Source: Actinacidiphila rubida (GTDB lineage: Bacteria > Actinomycetota > Actinomycetes > Streptomycetales > Streptomycetaceae). From it: a stretch of DNA of 64,000 nt. The notes beneath the pieces are model-generated. The model was not told where the DNA came from. It made no database searches and saw nothing but the letters and a program-made list of their open reading frames with translations. Positions 37,625 through 46,633 of this stretch are shown here, piece by piece. The translations under genes were made by a program, and so were the position numbers. How positions within the stretch are numbered: the stretch's first letter is position 1; every line of letters begins with the position of its first letter. Location: positions 1 through 64,000 of the forward strand of contig NZ_FODD01000018.1 in the NCBI RefSeq assembly GCF_900110255.1, given 5' to 3'.

Positions 37625-40600
37625 ATGCATCCGATAGCGCGCATGGGCTGGGGCGCGGCCACCGCCGCCGTTCTGGCCCTCACCGCCGCAGCGCCGTCCG
37701 GGGCGGCCGGAACACCGCCCGGCGGCGCTCCGGGGAAGCGCCCCGTCATCGGCGCCGGCACCGCGGCCACGGGCGGCAAGCAGGTCACGGTGACCCTCGT
37801 GACCGGCGACAAGGTGGTGGTGACCACGGACCCGTCGGGCCGCAGCTCGGCGGCCGTGCTGCCCCACCCGGACGGTACGCAGCCGCTCGTGCAGACCTTC
37901 CAGCTGGGCAAGGACCTCTACGTCTACCCCGACGACGCCACCCGGGCGATCACCGAGGGCAGGGTCGACGAACAGCTGTTCAACGTCACCGGGCTCATCC
38001 GCCAGGGCTACGACGACGCCCACACCGACAGCCTGCCGCTCATCGCCACCTACCAGCCCGGGGTGGACGTCGCGGCCGCCGCGCCCGCCGCCCCCCGCGG
38101 GGCCGCCCGGGGGCTGAGCCTGCCAGCCGTGGACGGCGTCGCGCTCAGGACCGCCAAGGCCACCGCCGCCACGTTCTGGCAGGACGTCACCGGCACCCGC
38201 TCGCGTTCGGCCACCACGCTGAAGAAGCTGTGGCTGGACGGCAAGGTCGAGGCCACGCTGGAGCAGTCCACCCGGCAGGTCCGCGCGCCGCAGGCGTGGG
38301 CCGAGGGCTACGACGGCAGCGGCACCAAGGTCGCCGTGCTGGACACGGGCGTGGACGCCAGGCACCCGGACCTGGTGGGCCGGATCGCCGCGTCCAGGAA
38401 CTTCACGGACTCCGCCGACACCGAGGACCGGCAGGGGCACGGCACGCACACCGCCTCCACGGTCGGCGGCTCCGGTGCGGCCAGCGGCGGCCGCGAGAAG
38501 GGCGTCGCCCCGGGCACGTCCCTGCTGATCGGCAAGGTCCTGGACGACAGCGGCTCCGGCGAGACCTCGTGGATCATCGCGGGCATGCAGTGGGCCGTGG
38601 ACCAGCAGGCCGACGTCGTCTCCATGAGCCTGGGCAACCCCGTGATCGGTGACTGTTCCGACCCGCTCGCCCAGGCCGCGGAGCAGCTCTCGCAGAACCG
38701 GCACACCCTGTTCGTGGTCGCCGCCGGCAACTCCGGTCCGGGCACTGAGACGGTCTCCTCGCCCGGCTGCGCGCCCGGCGTGCTGACCGTCGGCGCCGTC
38801 GGCCCCGACGACACCACCGCGCCGTTCTCCAGCCGCGGGCCGGTGGCCGTCACCCACACCCTCAAGCCCGAGATCGCCGCGCCCGGCGTGGACATCTCGG
38901 CGGCCAGCGCGGGCGGGCGCGGCATCTACGCGTACCGGACGATGTCCGGCACGTCCATGGCGACCCCGCACGTCGCCGGGGCCGCGGCCGTCGTCCGCCA
39001 GGCCCACCCCGACTGGACCGCGCAGCAGGTCAAGGCCGCCCTCGTCGCCTCCGCCCGTACCGGCGGCGCGGTCGCGGGCGCCGACCAGACCGGGGCCGGG
39101 GTCCTCGACGTGGCAGCGGCGGTGCACCAGACGGTGCTGTCCGCTCCCGCCGTCCAGGGCGGCAGTTACGACTGGCCGCAGGACACCGCCGACCGCACCA
39201 CCGTGCAGGTGCCCTTCACCAACACCGCCACCCGCGACGTGACCCTGGCCCTCAGGGTCGCCGACGTGCACGGCAACGACGGAAGCGACGTCCGCTCCGG
39301 CGTCATCGCCCCGGAGCGGAACGAGGTGACGGTTCCGGCCGGGGCCACGGTCCGGGTGCCGGTGCGGATCGATCCCGCCGCCCGTCTGCGGGCCGCCCAG
39401 TACGGCGCGGTGACCGGCCGCGTCATGGCCACCGGCGGCACCGTGCACGTCTCCGTGCCGGTCACGCTCTACGTCCAGCCGGAGACGGTCACCCTCCACG
39501 TCAAGCTGGTCGACCGCGACGGCCTGCCCGCGACGGGCGCGTCCTCCGTGGACCTGGTCAGCCTCGACACCGCCAAGGGCGAACGCCGCGGCAACCAGGG
39601 CGCGGCCGAGCAGACGTACCGGGTGCGGCCGGGCGACTACGCGCTCTCCGCGTTCGTCGGCACCTACGGCGCGGACCACGCGGCCGCGTCGGTCAGCTAC
39701 CTCGCGCGCCCCCAGCTGCGGATCACCGGGGACACCACCGTCGTCCTCGACGCCCGGCTGGCGCACCGGCTGAGCGTGCGCACCGAGCGCCCCTCGACCC
39801 CGACCCACACCACCTTCAGCTACTCCCGCACCTGGGACGACACCTGGCAGCTGAGCGGCTCGCTGACGGCAGGCAGCGGCGTGCGGGACTTCTTCGCCGC
39901 CGTCGACGGGCGGGCCCGCACCGGCACCTTCGAGTTCCGGCCCACGTGGCGCGCCACCGGTTCCGGGAACGGCTCGTCCTACGTCTACAACCTCTCGTTC
40001 CCGACCCAGGGCCCGCTGCGGTCCGCACAGGTCTACCGGCCGCACGACGCCGCGCTGGCCCAGGTCACCGAGAAGTGGTACGCCCTCGGCAAGGAGGCCG
40101 ACTACGCCGACGGCCTGTTCCTCGTTCCCACCGCGAACCCCGGCACCAGCATCACCGTGGGCCTGTTCGACCCGGTCCACGCGCCCGGGACCCGCACCGC
40201 CTACTACACGACCGGCGGCGACGCCTGGTCGCACGGGGCGATGACCAGCTTCCCGTTCGCCGCGTACATGGGCGACCGGGACCGCACGTACCGGCCCGGG
40301 GAGCGGCGTGCGGAGGAGTGGTACCGCGGGGTGCTGCGGCCGGCGGCGCCGCGCGACGCCGACGGCAAGCCGGCGCTGGCCGCCGAGCGGCAGGGCGATC
40401 TGATGGGCTTCCAGGACGCGCTCTGGCTCGACTCCTCCGGTGACCACTGGTCCTCCGGCGGGTCGTTCGGCGACCTCGGCCGCCTGGAGCTGAGGCGCGA
40501 CGGAGAGCTGATCGGCAGCAGCGCCTACCCGTACGACGTGTTCACGGTGCCGGCCGAGGACTCCGCGTACGAGCTCACCCAGTACCTGTCCAAGATCCCG

Positions 40601-41014
40601 AGCTCGGACCGGAACTGGCTGCGCTCGACCGGTGTCACGACCAGCTGGAGCTTCCGCTCCCGCCTGGAGCCGGACGTCTACTCCCGCGGCCTGCCGCTCC
40701 TCTTCCCCGCGTACGACCTGCCGGTGGACGGCATGAACACGCTGGCCGCGCGGAGCGACGTCACGATCGGCCTGTCGGCCGAGGGCCACGCCGGGTACAC
40801 GCCGGGCGCCCTCACCGCGGCCTCGCTGTCGTACTCCTACGACGGAGGAACCACCTGGTTCCAGGCGCCGACCCGGCAGGAGCACGGCAGGTGGACGGCC
40901 CTGCTCGACCACACCGGTGCCTCCGGTGACCAGGTCACGTTGAGGACCACCCTCACCGACTCCCGCCACAACTCGGTCACGCAGACCGTCACCCGGGCCT
41001 ACGACGTCCGCTGA
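37625..41014 (+). CDS. Large secreted S8 family serine protease (subtilase)
   Basis: The 1129-residue protein has a signal peptide (about 1-28, cleavage near SGAAG), a propeptide (about 45-210) and an S8 peptidase domain with the catalytic triad Asp240 (VAVLDTGVD), His272 (GHGTHTAS) and Ser444 (SGTSMATPHVAGA), plus the oxyanion Asn369 (AAGNSGPG). The remaining roughly 650 residues form beta-rich domains seen in long streptomycete subtilases, probably for substrate or cell-surface binding. GGGAG 5 bases before the ATG supports the start. It hydrolyses extracellular protein; the specificity is unknown. Confidence 0.93.
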   Translation: MHPIARMGWGAATAAVLALTAAAPSGAAGTPPGGAPGKRPVIGAGTAATGGKQVTVTLVTGDKVVVTTDPSGRSSAAVLPHPDGTQPLVQTFQLGKDLYVYPDDATRAITEGRVDEQLFNVTGLIRQGYDDAHTDSLPLIATYQPGVDVAAAAPAAPRGAARGLSLPAVDGVALRTAKATAATFWQDVTGTRSRSATTLKKLWLDGKVEATLEQSTRQVRAPQAWAEGYDGSGTKVAVLDTGVDARHPDLVGRIAASRNFTDSADTEDRQGHGTHTASTVGGSGAASGGREKGVAPGTSLLIGKVLDDSGSGETSWIIAGMQWAVDQQADVVSMSLGNPVIGDCSDPLAQAAEQLSQNRHTLFVVAAGNSGPGTETVSSPGCAPGVLTVGAVGPDDTTAPFSSRGPVAVTHTLKPEIAAPGVDISAASAGGRGIYAYRTMSGTSMATPHVAGAAAVVRQAHPDWTAQQVKAALVASARTGGAVAGADQTGAGVLDVAAAVHQTVLSAPAVQGGSYDWPQDTADRTTVQVPFTNTATRDVTLALRVADVHGNDGSDVRSGVIAPERNEVTVPAGATVRVPVRIDPAARLRAAQYGAVTGRVMATGGTVHVSVPVTLYVQPETVTLHVKLVDRDGLPATGASSVDLVSLDTAKGERRGNQGAAEQTYRVRPGDYALSAFVGTYGADHAAASVSYLARPQLRITGDTTVVLDARLAHRLSVRTERPSTPTHTTFSYSRTWDDTWQLSGSLTAGSGVRDFFAAVDGRARTGTFEFRPTWRATGSGNGSSYVYNLSFPTQGPLRSAQVYRPHDAALAQVTEKWYALGKEADYADGLFLVPTANPGTSITVGLFDPVHAPGTRTAYYTTGGDAWSHGAMTSFPFAAYMGDRDRTYRPGERRAEEWYRGVLRPAAPRDADGKPALAAERQGDLMGFQDALWLDSSGDHWSSGGSFGDLGRLELRRDGELIGSSAYPYDVFTVPAEDSAYELTQYLSKIPSSDRNWLRSTGVTTSWSFRSRLEPDVYSRGLPLLFPAYDLPVDGMNTLAARSDVTIGLSAEGHAGYTPGALTAASLSYSYDGGTTWFQAPTRQEHGRWTALLDHTGASGDQVTLRTTLTDSRHNSVTQTVTRAYDVR

Positions 41015-41038
41015 CCGCCCCGCCCGGGCCGGGCGGTC
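41013..41038 (+). terminator. Terminator after the subtilase gene
   Basis: An 8-bp stem (41013-41020 with 41031-41038) overlaps the subtilase stop codon and encloses a GC-rich loop. Confidence 0.6.
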
Positions 41039-41148
41039 CCCTGCCACGGGGCGGCCGTCCGGCCCGGGCCACTCGTACGGGCCCACTTGGCCGCGGACCG
41101 CGGCCAGCCTCCCGCGCGGCACGGCGAGCGCCCGTGGAAGATGCCCGC

Positions 41149-42321
41149 ATGGTCCGTCCCTCGCGCGCAGTCCCGCCCTCGGCGCGAGGCGGGGCCGGCG
41201 GCACGGACGGCGGAGAGGGTGACGAGGTCACCGCCCTCAGGACGCCGTCCACCCGCACCGTCGTGTGGACGACGGTGGGGAGCACCGCGGTCGCGCTCGC
41301 CCTGGTCCTGCTGACCAGCACCGAAGTGCTCCTGCTGGGCCTGCTGGTCTTCCTGCCGGCGTTCGCCGCCGCACTGTGCACCCCGCGCCAGACGGCGCTG
41401 GTCTCCGCCTGGGTCTGCGCCGTCGTCATCGTCCCCGCGATCCTCCAGTCCGGGGAGACCGTCGGGAACCGGGTGGTCCTGGGGCTGTTCGCGGTCGCCT
41501 TCGGCGCGCTGGCCGTCCAGGGCGCCCGGATGCGGGTCGCCCGCGAGGAGGCGCTGGTCAGCCTGCGGTCCACCGCGGCCGCGATGCAGCGGCAGATCCT
41601 GCGGCCGCTGCCGCTGCTCACCGACGACGTCCTCGTGGACGGCCTGTACGAGCCGCTGCAGCAGGACAAGCTCGTCGGCGGCGACATCTACGACGTGGCG
41701 GCGACCCCGTGGGGCACCCGGGTGCTCATCGGCGACGTCCAGGGCAAGGGACTCGCCGCCATCGGCATGGCCATCGAGGTGGTGGGCGCGTTCCGCGAGG
41801 CCGCGCACCGCGAGGCGACGATGACCTCGCTGGTCGACGCCCTGGAGGCGGCGGTCGTGCGCCACAACGCGGACGCCGGTGGACGGGGCGAGCCCGAACG
41901 GTTCGTCACCGCGCTGGTCCTGGGCGTGGACGGGGGCCTCGACACGCAGGTCGTCGCCTGCGGCCACATCCCGCCCTACCTCCTGCACGACGGCTCCGCC
42001 GGCACCGTCGACACCGTCGGCGCGGACGACGAGCACGTGCCCCTCGGCCTCGCCGACCTGGCCGCCGAGCCCCGCAGGGTGACCTGGTTCGCGTTCCCCG
42101 CCGGCGCGACCCTGCTGCTGTGCACCGACGGCGTGACCGAGGCCCGTTCGCCCGACGGCGCGTTCTATCCGCTGGAGTCGCGCCTCGCCGATCGCCCCGA
42201 CATCACCGCGGACCGCCTCACCGACACCCTCGCCGACGACATCCGCGCCTTCACCGAGGGCACCCAGCAGGACGATCTGGCGATCCTCGCGGTCCGCCGC
42301 AACCCGCACCGCGCGGAGTAG
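41149..42321 (+). CDS. Membrane SpoIIE/PP2C-type serine phosphatase
   Basis: These phosphatases dephosphorylate anti-anti-sigma factors (RsbV/SpoIIAA type) and so release stress sigma factors. The protein is 390 residues from the ATG at 41149 (GGAAG upstream); a GTG at 41134 would add 5. It has several hydrophobic helices (about 40-120) and then the PP2C-like domain with the metal-binding acids GGDIYDV, GDVQGKG, CTDGVTEA and QQDDLAILAV. No PAS, GAF or kinase domain is visible, so the input is probably via the membrane part. No anti-sigma gene is adjacent. Confidence 0.92.
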   Translation: MVRPSRAVPPSARGGAGGTDGGEGDEVTALRTPSTRTVVWTTVGSTAVALALVLLTSTEVLLLGLLVFLPAFAAALCTPRQTALVSAWVCAVVIVPAILQSGETVGNRVVLGLFAVAFGALAVQGARMRVAREEALVSLRSTAAAMQRQILRPLPLLTDDVLVDGLYEPLQQDKLVGGDIYDVAATPWGTRVLIGDVQGKGLAAIGMAIEVVGAFREAAHREATMTSLVDALEAAVVRHNADAGGRGEPERFVTALVLGVDGGLDTQVVACGHIPPYLLHDGSAGTVDTVGADDEHVPLGLADLAAEPRRVTWFAFPAGATLLLCTDGVTEARSPDGAFYPLESRLADRPDITADRLTDTLADDIRAFTEGTQQDDLAILAVRRNPHRAE

Positions 42322-42352
42322 CGCCGCCCACCGGTCCCGGCTCGCGCGTGCG

Positions 42353-42404
42353 GGAACCGTGGCCGCCGCGCCCGCCTTTCGGCGGGTGCGGCGGCCACGG
42401 TTCC
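42353..42404. terminator. Strong bidirectional terminator
   Basis: A 24-bp stem (42353-42376 with 42381-42404, one G-T pair) with a TTTC loop lies between the convergent phosphatase and MFS genes. Confidence 0.95.
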
Positions 42405-42430
42405 GCGACGGCGCCCCCGGGGCCTCCGGC

Positions 42431-43924
42431 TCATCGGCGAGCGGCGTCGACCCGGCGGACGGGCCCGGCGGACGGGCGGGCGGCGGACGTGACGGCCGTG
42501 TCGGACGGGCGGCCGGGACCGGCCGTGTCCCCCTGGACGGACTGCGCCTTGCGCCCGGGGATGATCAGCGCCGCGCCCACCCCGGCGGCCAGCAGCCCGG
42601 CGCCGACCCACAGCGCCGGCGTCAGTCCGGAGACGAACGCGGCCGGGCTGCCGTATCCGCCGTTCGCGGAGAAGATCGAGCCCAGCACGGCGATGCCCAG
42701 CGCCCCGCCCACCTCGCGCAGCGCGTTGTTCGCCCCGGAGGCGATGCCCTGCTCGGAGGTGCGGACGCTGCCCAGCACCATGTTCGCGGCCGGCGCGATG
42801 AACAGCGCCATACCCGTCCCGCTGATGATGAGCGCGGGCAGCTGCGCGGCGTAGGACACGTCGGGCGAGAGGATCACCCCGAACCAGGCGAGGCCGAGGG
42901 CCTGCAGCGCGAGTCCGGCCGCGACGACCGGCCGGCCGCCGATCCGGTCCGAGAGGTAGCCGGCGATGGGCGCGACGATCATCGGCATGCCGGTCCACGG
43001 CAGCATCCGCAGTCCCGCCTCGGTGGGCGAGTAGCCGACGACGTTCTGCAGGAACTGGCTGAGCAGGAAGATCGAGCCGAACATGCCGGTGAACATCAGC
43101 ATGCTCGCCACGTTGATGCCGGCGAACGCCCGGCCGCGGAACAGCCGCATCGGCAGCATGGGCCGTTCCGCGACGACGCCGTGGCGGATGAACGCGGCGA
43201 CCAGGACCGCGCCGCCGATCAGCCCGGACAGCACGCGGGCGCTGGTCCAGCCGTGCTCGGTGGCGTTGACCAGGGCGAAGACGATGCCGAACAGGCCGAG
43301 GCTGATCAGGGCGGTGCCGCGGCCGTCCAGCCGGGCGCCGGGCGCGGTCGACTCGGCGAGCCGCAGCCGCGCGAGCGGGATCAGGGCGACGCCCAGCGGC
43401 ACGTTCAGCCAGAAGATCCACTGCCAGGACAGGTGCTGGGTGAGGCTGCCGCCGATGAGCGGGCCGCTGGCGACGGCCAGTCCGGTGGCGGCGCCCCAGA
43501 TGCCGATCGCGGCGCCGCGGCGCTCGGCGGGCACGGCCGCGCTCAGCAGGGTGAGGGTCAGCGGCATCATGACGGCCGCGCCGACGCCCTGCACCGCACG
43601 GGCCGCGATGAGTTCGTTGATCCCGGGCGCCAGGGCCGCGGCCGCGGACGCGCCGGTGAAGATCGTCAGGCCGGCGACGAACATCCGGCGGCGGCCGAAC
43701 CGGTCGCCGAGGGCCGCGCCGAACATCAGGAGCACCGCGAAGGTCAGGGTGTAGGCGTTGACGGTCCACTCGAGGTCGGACAGCGCTCCCCCGAGGTCCT
43801 TGCGGATGGACGGGAGCGCGGTGGTGACCACGAGGTTGTCGAGGGCCGCCATGAAGCCGGCGACGCTGGTGATGGCCAGGGCCCAGCCGGCGGAACCCCG
43901 GCGTCGTACTGCTTGCTCGTTCAT
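42431..43924 (-). CDS. MFS multidrug efflux transporter, DHA2 (14-helix) family
   Basis: The 497-residue protein has about 14 hydrophobic segments. Motif A of the family is GAALGDRFGRRRMF (about 68-81), and the early SVAGFMAALDNLVVTTALPSI is typical of EmrB/QacA drug:H+ antiporters. The C-terminus is a charged, Pro/Ala-rich tail. It follows the TetR gene by 74 bases in the same direction, and a matching operator lies just upstream of its ATG, so it is almost certainly under that repressor. The substrate is unknown. Confidence 0.93.
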   Translation of the reverse strand: MNEQAVRRRGSAGWALAITSVAGFMAALDNLVVTTALPSIRKDLGGALSDLEWTVNAYTLTFAVLLMFGAALGDRFGRRRMFVAGLTIFTGASAAAALAPGINELIAARAVQGVGAAVMMPLTLTLLSAAVPAERRGAAIGIWGAATGLAVASGPLIGGSLTQHLSWQWIFWLNVPLGVALIPLARLRLAESTAPGARLDGRGTALISLGLFGIVFALVNATEHGWTSARVLSGLIGGAVLVAAFIRHGVVAERPMLPMRLFRGRAFAGINVASMLMFTGMFGSIFLLSQFLQNVVGYSPTEAGLRMLPWTGMPMIVAPIAGYLSDRIGGRPVVAAGLALQALGLAWFGVILSPDVSYAAQLPALIISGTGMALFIAPAANMVLGSVRTSEQGIASGANNALREVGGALGIAVLGSIFSANGGYGSPAAFVSGLTPALWVGAGLLAAGVGAALIIPGRKAQSVQGDTAGPGRPSDTAVTSAARPSAGPVRRVDAARR

Positions 43925-43934
43925 CGTTTCCCCT

Positions 43935-43964
43935 GAGTTAGTTATTGATGACTAACTTTGTCGC
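43935..43964 (-). promoter_or_regulatory. Promoter and operator of the MFS gene
   Basis: On the minus strand a -35 GCGACA (43959-43964) and -10 TAACTC (43935-43940) are 18 bases apart. Most of the spacer is occupied by a 20-bp palindrome (43937-43956) with arms GTTAGT and ACTAAC, closely matching the one before the TetR gene. A bound dimer would block polymerase. The gene starts at 43924. Confidence 0.7.
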
Positions 43965-43998
43965 GCATGAAGAAGCCCGCACACGGGCCCGGCGCGGC

Positions 43999-44553
43999 TC
44001 ACTCGGGCCGCGCCACCTCGTAGAACCCCTCCCAGTTCCGGTGGCCCGCCGGGAAACCCAGGCTGACCAGCGTGTTCACGAGCATCCCGTAGGCGAGGAA
44101 GGTCGTCGTCTCGTCGATGTCGGCCCCCAGCTCCAGGTGGACGGTGTCCCACAGCTCCTGCCAGGAGCGGCGGATGACCTCGCCGAACTCGCGGTCCCCC
44201 TCGGCCTCGGCCGCGGCCACCGCCACGTAGACCTGCATCTGCATCAGCAGGCGCTCGGGGTCGTCGTGGATCAGCGCCTGGTAGGCGGCGGCCATGGCCC
44301 CCAGCCGCTCCTCGGGCGGCAGCCCCTCCGCCGCCTTGGCGAACGCCTCGCGGGTGATGGTGATGCAGTACTGCGCCGCCGCCAGGAAGATCGCCTGCTT
44401 GTTGGGGAAGAGCCGGAACAGATACGGCTGGGACACACCCACGCGGCGCGCGATCGCCTCGGTGGACGTGCCGTTGTACCCGCCGTGGGCGAACTCGCTC
44501 ATCGCCGCACGGATGACGCTCTCGCGCCGCTCCTCCGCACTCATCCTTGCCAT
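43999..44553 (-). CDS. TetR-family repressor of the adjacent efflux gene
   Basis: The 184-residue protein has the TetR helix-turn-helix (about 10-55, SVIRAAMSEFAHGGYNGTSTEAIARRVGVSQPYLFRLFPNKQ region) followed by an all-helical ligand and dimerisation domain. Genes of this type usually repress a neighbouring pump and are released by a drug or metabolite. It is the first gene of a two-gene unit with the MFS transporter. Two similar palindromes, one ahead of each gene, imply autoregulation. Confidence 0.92.
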   Translation of the reverse strand: MARMSAEERRESVIRAAMSEFAHGGYNGTSTEAIARRVGVSQPYLFRLFPNKQAIFLAAAQYCITITREAFAKAAEGLPPEERLGAMAAAYQALIHDDPERLLMQMQVYVAVAAAEAEGDREFGEVIRRSWQELWDTVHLELGADIDETTTFLAYGMLVNTLVSLGFPAGHRNWEGFYEVARPE

Positions 44554-44560
44554 GACTCAT

Positions 44561-44589
44561 AAGTTAGTGGCCAATCACTACCTAGTCAA
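44561..44589 (-). promoter_or_regulatory. Promoter and operator of the TetR gene
   Basis: TTGACT (44584-44589) and TAACTT (44561-44566) are 17 bases apart, a strong consensus-like promoter. The spacer contains a 20-bp palindrome (44563-44582, arms GTTAGT and ACTACC) of the same 6-8-6 layout as the one ahead of the MFS gene. Transcription would begin at about the start codon, so the mRNA may be nearly leaderless. Confidence 0.75.
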
Positions 44590-44705
44590 GCGGGCGGCCG
44601 GGGCGAGGGCCGGGCAGGGTCGGGCGAGGCCGGAACGGCGGGTGCCGCCGGACGCAGCCGCGGCATGCGGGCCGATACGTGCGGGCCGCGACGCGCGGGC
44701 GGATA

Positions 44706-44742
44706 CGTAAGGGGCGCCCCACCAGGTGGGACGCCCCTTACG
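44706..44742 (-). terminator. Terminator after the MaoC pair
   Basis: A stem of 16 pairs with one mismatch (44706-44722 with 44726-44742) and a short loop begins 49 bases after the stop of the second MaoC gene. Confidence 0.85.
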
Positions 44743-44791
44743 TTCACTGTCTCGGTCGTCGTGCGCGGGCCTCAGGCCGGGCGGACGACAC

Positions 44792-45220
44792 TCAGGCCAG
44801 ACGGACGACCGCGCGCGACATGCCCAGCACCTTCTGGCCGGCGCAGGTCGCGACCAGGTCCACCCGGACCTGGTGGTCGTCCAGCTTGGCGGCGACCTTC
44901 GCGCTCACCTCGACCACCGTGCCCTTCTCGTCGTTCGGCACGACCACGGGCTTGGTGAACCGGACGCCGTACTCGACCACCGCGGCCGGGTCGCCGGCCC
45001 AGTCGGTCACCACGCGGATCGCCGACGCCATGGTGAACATGCCGTGCGCGATGACGTCGGGCAGGCCGACCTCGCGGGCGAACTTCTCGTTCCAGTGGAT
45101 CGGGTTGAAGTCCCCGGACGCGCCCGCGTAGCGGACCAGTGTGGCGCGCGTCACCGGGAAGCTCTGCGGCGGCAGTTCGGTGCCGACCTCGACGTCGTCG
45201 TAAGCGATTCCCGCCGCCAT
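44792..45220 (-). CDS. MaoC-type dehydratase, HadB-like
   Basis: The 142-residue protein has the hot-dog fold signature of (R)-specific hydratases: the catalytic Asp-His pattern in SGDFNPIHWNEKFARE, followed by LPDVIAHGMFTMA. In mycobacteria HadB pairs with HadA or HadC to dehydrate 3-hydroxyacyl-ACP during fatty acid elongation; a similar role in lipid synthesis is inferred here. The ATG at 45220 overlaps the stop of the upstream gene. It is encoded with a HadA-like partner. Confidence 0.9.
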   Translation of the reverse strand: MAAGIAYDDVEVGTELPPQSFPVTRATLVRYAGASGDFNPIHWNEKFAREVGLPDVIAHGMFTMASAIRVVTDWAGDPAAVVEYGVRFTKPVVVPNDEKGTVVEVSAKVAAKLDDHQVRVDLVATCAGQKVLGMSRAVVRLA

Positions 45221-45690
45221 CACGCCTCCCCGCCGTCGCGCTGCGCGTCCGCGCCGCGCGCGACCAGCTTCGTCCACGCGGTCACCACGTGCGCGCCCGT
45301 CTCGTCGTGGACCTCGCCGCGGACGTCCAGGATCTCGTTGCCCGCCATCGACTTGACGGCCTCGATCGTGGAGGTGACGGTCAGCCGGTCGCCGGCCCGC
45401 ACCGGGCGGGTGTAGGCGAACTTCTGGTCTCCGTGCACCACACGGCTGTAGTCCAGCCCCAGCTCGGGATCCTGCACGACGACGCCCGCCGCCTTGAAGG
45501 TGATCGCGAACGGGAAGGTCGGCGGGGCGATGACGTCGGGGTGACCGAGCGCACGGGCCGCCTCGGGGTCGGTGTACGCGGGATTCGCGTCACCGATCGC
45601 CTCGGCGAACTCGCGGATCTTCTCCCGGCCCACCTCGTAGGCGTCGGTGGGCGGATAACTCCGCCCGACGAAGGACTGGTCCAGAGCCAT
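45220..45690 (-). CDS. MaoC N-terminal-type dehydratase, HadA-like
   Basis: The 156-residue protein (ATG at 45690 with GGAGGTG 3 bases upstream) resembles the FAS1-like dehydratase or HadA half: YEVGREKIREFAEAIGDANPAYTDPEAARALG and a GDQKFAYTRPVRAGDRLTVTS strand. It lacks the full catalytic motif and probably acts as the substrate-binding partner of the HadB-like protein. The pair is adjacent to rpmG, as HadABC genes are near rpmG in mycobacteria, which supports the assignment. Confidence 0.88.
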   Translation of the reverse strand: MALDQSFVGRSYPPTDAYEVGREKIREFAEAIGDANPAYTDPEAARALGHPDVIAPPTFPFAITFKAAGVVVQDPELGLDYSRVVHGDQKFAYTRPVRAGDRLTVTSTIEAVKSMAGNEILDVRGEVHDETGAHVVTAWTKLVARGADAQRDGGEA

Positions 45691-45757
45691 CGGCACCTCC
45701 GGTGCGGAAAAACGTCACCGGCGGGCGCCGGCGGAAAGGACTCAGCGCACCATGCCA

Positions 45758-45795
45758 CGAGGCCGTCCCCGGTGTCTGACACGGGAACGGCCTCG
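45758..45795 (-). terminator. Terminator after rpmG
   Basis: An imperfect hairpin (45758-45795) with about 9 outer and 7 inner pairs separates rpmG from the HadA-like gene. Confidence 0.7.
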
Positions 45796-45887
45796 CGATG
45801 GAGCTAGGGCCTGGCGGGTACGTCAACGACACCCGTGCGGAGCACGATGGCCGAACCGGCGTACTACGGCAGCGTGGGTGAGGAGGG

Positions 45888-46052
45888 TCAGCGCGTCTCG
45901 CGGTGCGCGGTGTGCGCGTTGCAACGCGGGCAGTGCTTCTTCATCTCCAGGCGGTCCGGGTCGTTACGCCGGTTCTTCTTGGTGATGTAGTTCCGCTCCT
46001 TGCACTCCACGCAGGCCAGCGTGATCTTCGGGCGGACGTCGGTGGCGGCCAC
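45888..46052 (-). CDS. rpmG: 50S ribosomal protein L33, zinc-binding type
   Basis: L33 is a small protein near the E site of the large subunit. This 54-residue form starts with GTG at 46050-46052 (AAGGAG upstream) and has the four zinc Cys (Cys14, Cys17, Cys41, Cys44). In actinobacteria a zinc-free paralogue usually exists elsewhere and replaces it in zinc shortage under Zur. The gene follows tRNA-Met and tRNA-Thr, a conserved arrangement. Confidence 0.97.
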   Translation of the reverse strand: MAATDVRPKITLACVECKERNYITKKNRRNDPDRLEMKKHCPRCNAHTAHRETR

Positions 46053-46136
46053 GTGAGTGCTCCTTGACGAACGGGTGTAATGAACACAGGAATAGTAGCC
46101 GATCGAGGGACCGAACCCGCAATCGGCTACGGAGAG

Positions 46137-46209
46137 TAGCGGCGACCGGACTTGAACCGGTGACACAGCGATTATGAGCCGCTTGCTCTACCGACTGAGC
46201 TACGCCGCT
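46137..46209 (-). tRNA. tRNA-Met (CAT anticodon)
   Basis: The cloverleaf has acceptor AGCGGCG/CGCCGCT, anticodon loop CTCATAA with CAT, and T arm ACCGGTTCAAGTCCGGT. The first pair A-T is not the mismatch of an initiator tRNA, so it is the elongator. No CCA is encoded. Confidence 0.95.
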
Positions 46210-46255
46210 TCGATGAACTGGCCCCCGCCACGACGGCGGGGAACCGATCCATCAG

Positions 46256-46328
46256 AGCCCCAATACGGAATCGAACCGTAGACCTTCTCCTTACCATGGA
46301 GACGCTCTACCGACTGAGCTATTGGGGC
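46256..46328 (-). tRNA. tRNA-Thr (GGT anticodon)
   Basis: The cloverleaf has acceptor GCCCCAA/TTGGGGC, anticodon loop ATGGTAA with GGT, and T arm TACGGTTCGATTCCGTA. It lies 46 bases upstream of tRNA-Met on the same strand; they are probably cotranscribed with rpmG. Confidence 0.95.
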
Positions 46329-46633
46329 GAGCGAGGAAGACATTACACGGTCCGCAGCGATACGTGAAATCCGTATCCGCCAGGGCACATCGGGCCCCTC
46401 GGACACCCCGCGGACACCCTCCGGGGCCCGCCCGGACCCGCCGGACCGCCGCCTCCGCACCCCCGTCCACCCCCGCGCCGGTACGACTAATCAACACCTT
46501 CCGGGTCGTACCGGGCAGTCGCGGTGCCGCGTCCTAGGCTCGGCACGCGTGATCTTGCCGCGCGGCGGCGCCCGCCACTCCCGCCCCGCCGGCCACACCC
46601 GCTTCGCCCGCTTGCCCGCACCGGAGGAGCGCG
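46329..46633. other. Intergenic region between tRNA-Thr and the amidohydrolase gene
   Basis: About 305 bases with no gene. It should hold the tRNA-Thr/rpmG promoter (minus) and that of the amidohydrolase (plus). No consensus pair stood out. GGAGGAG at 46623-46629 is the ribosome-binding site of the plus-strand gene. Confidence 0.4.
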
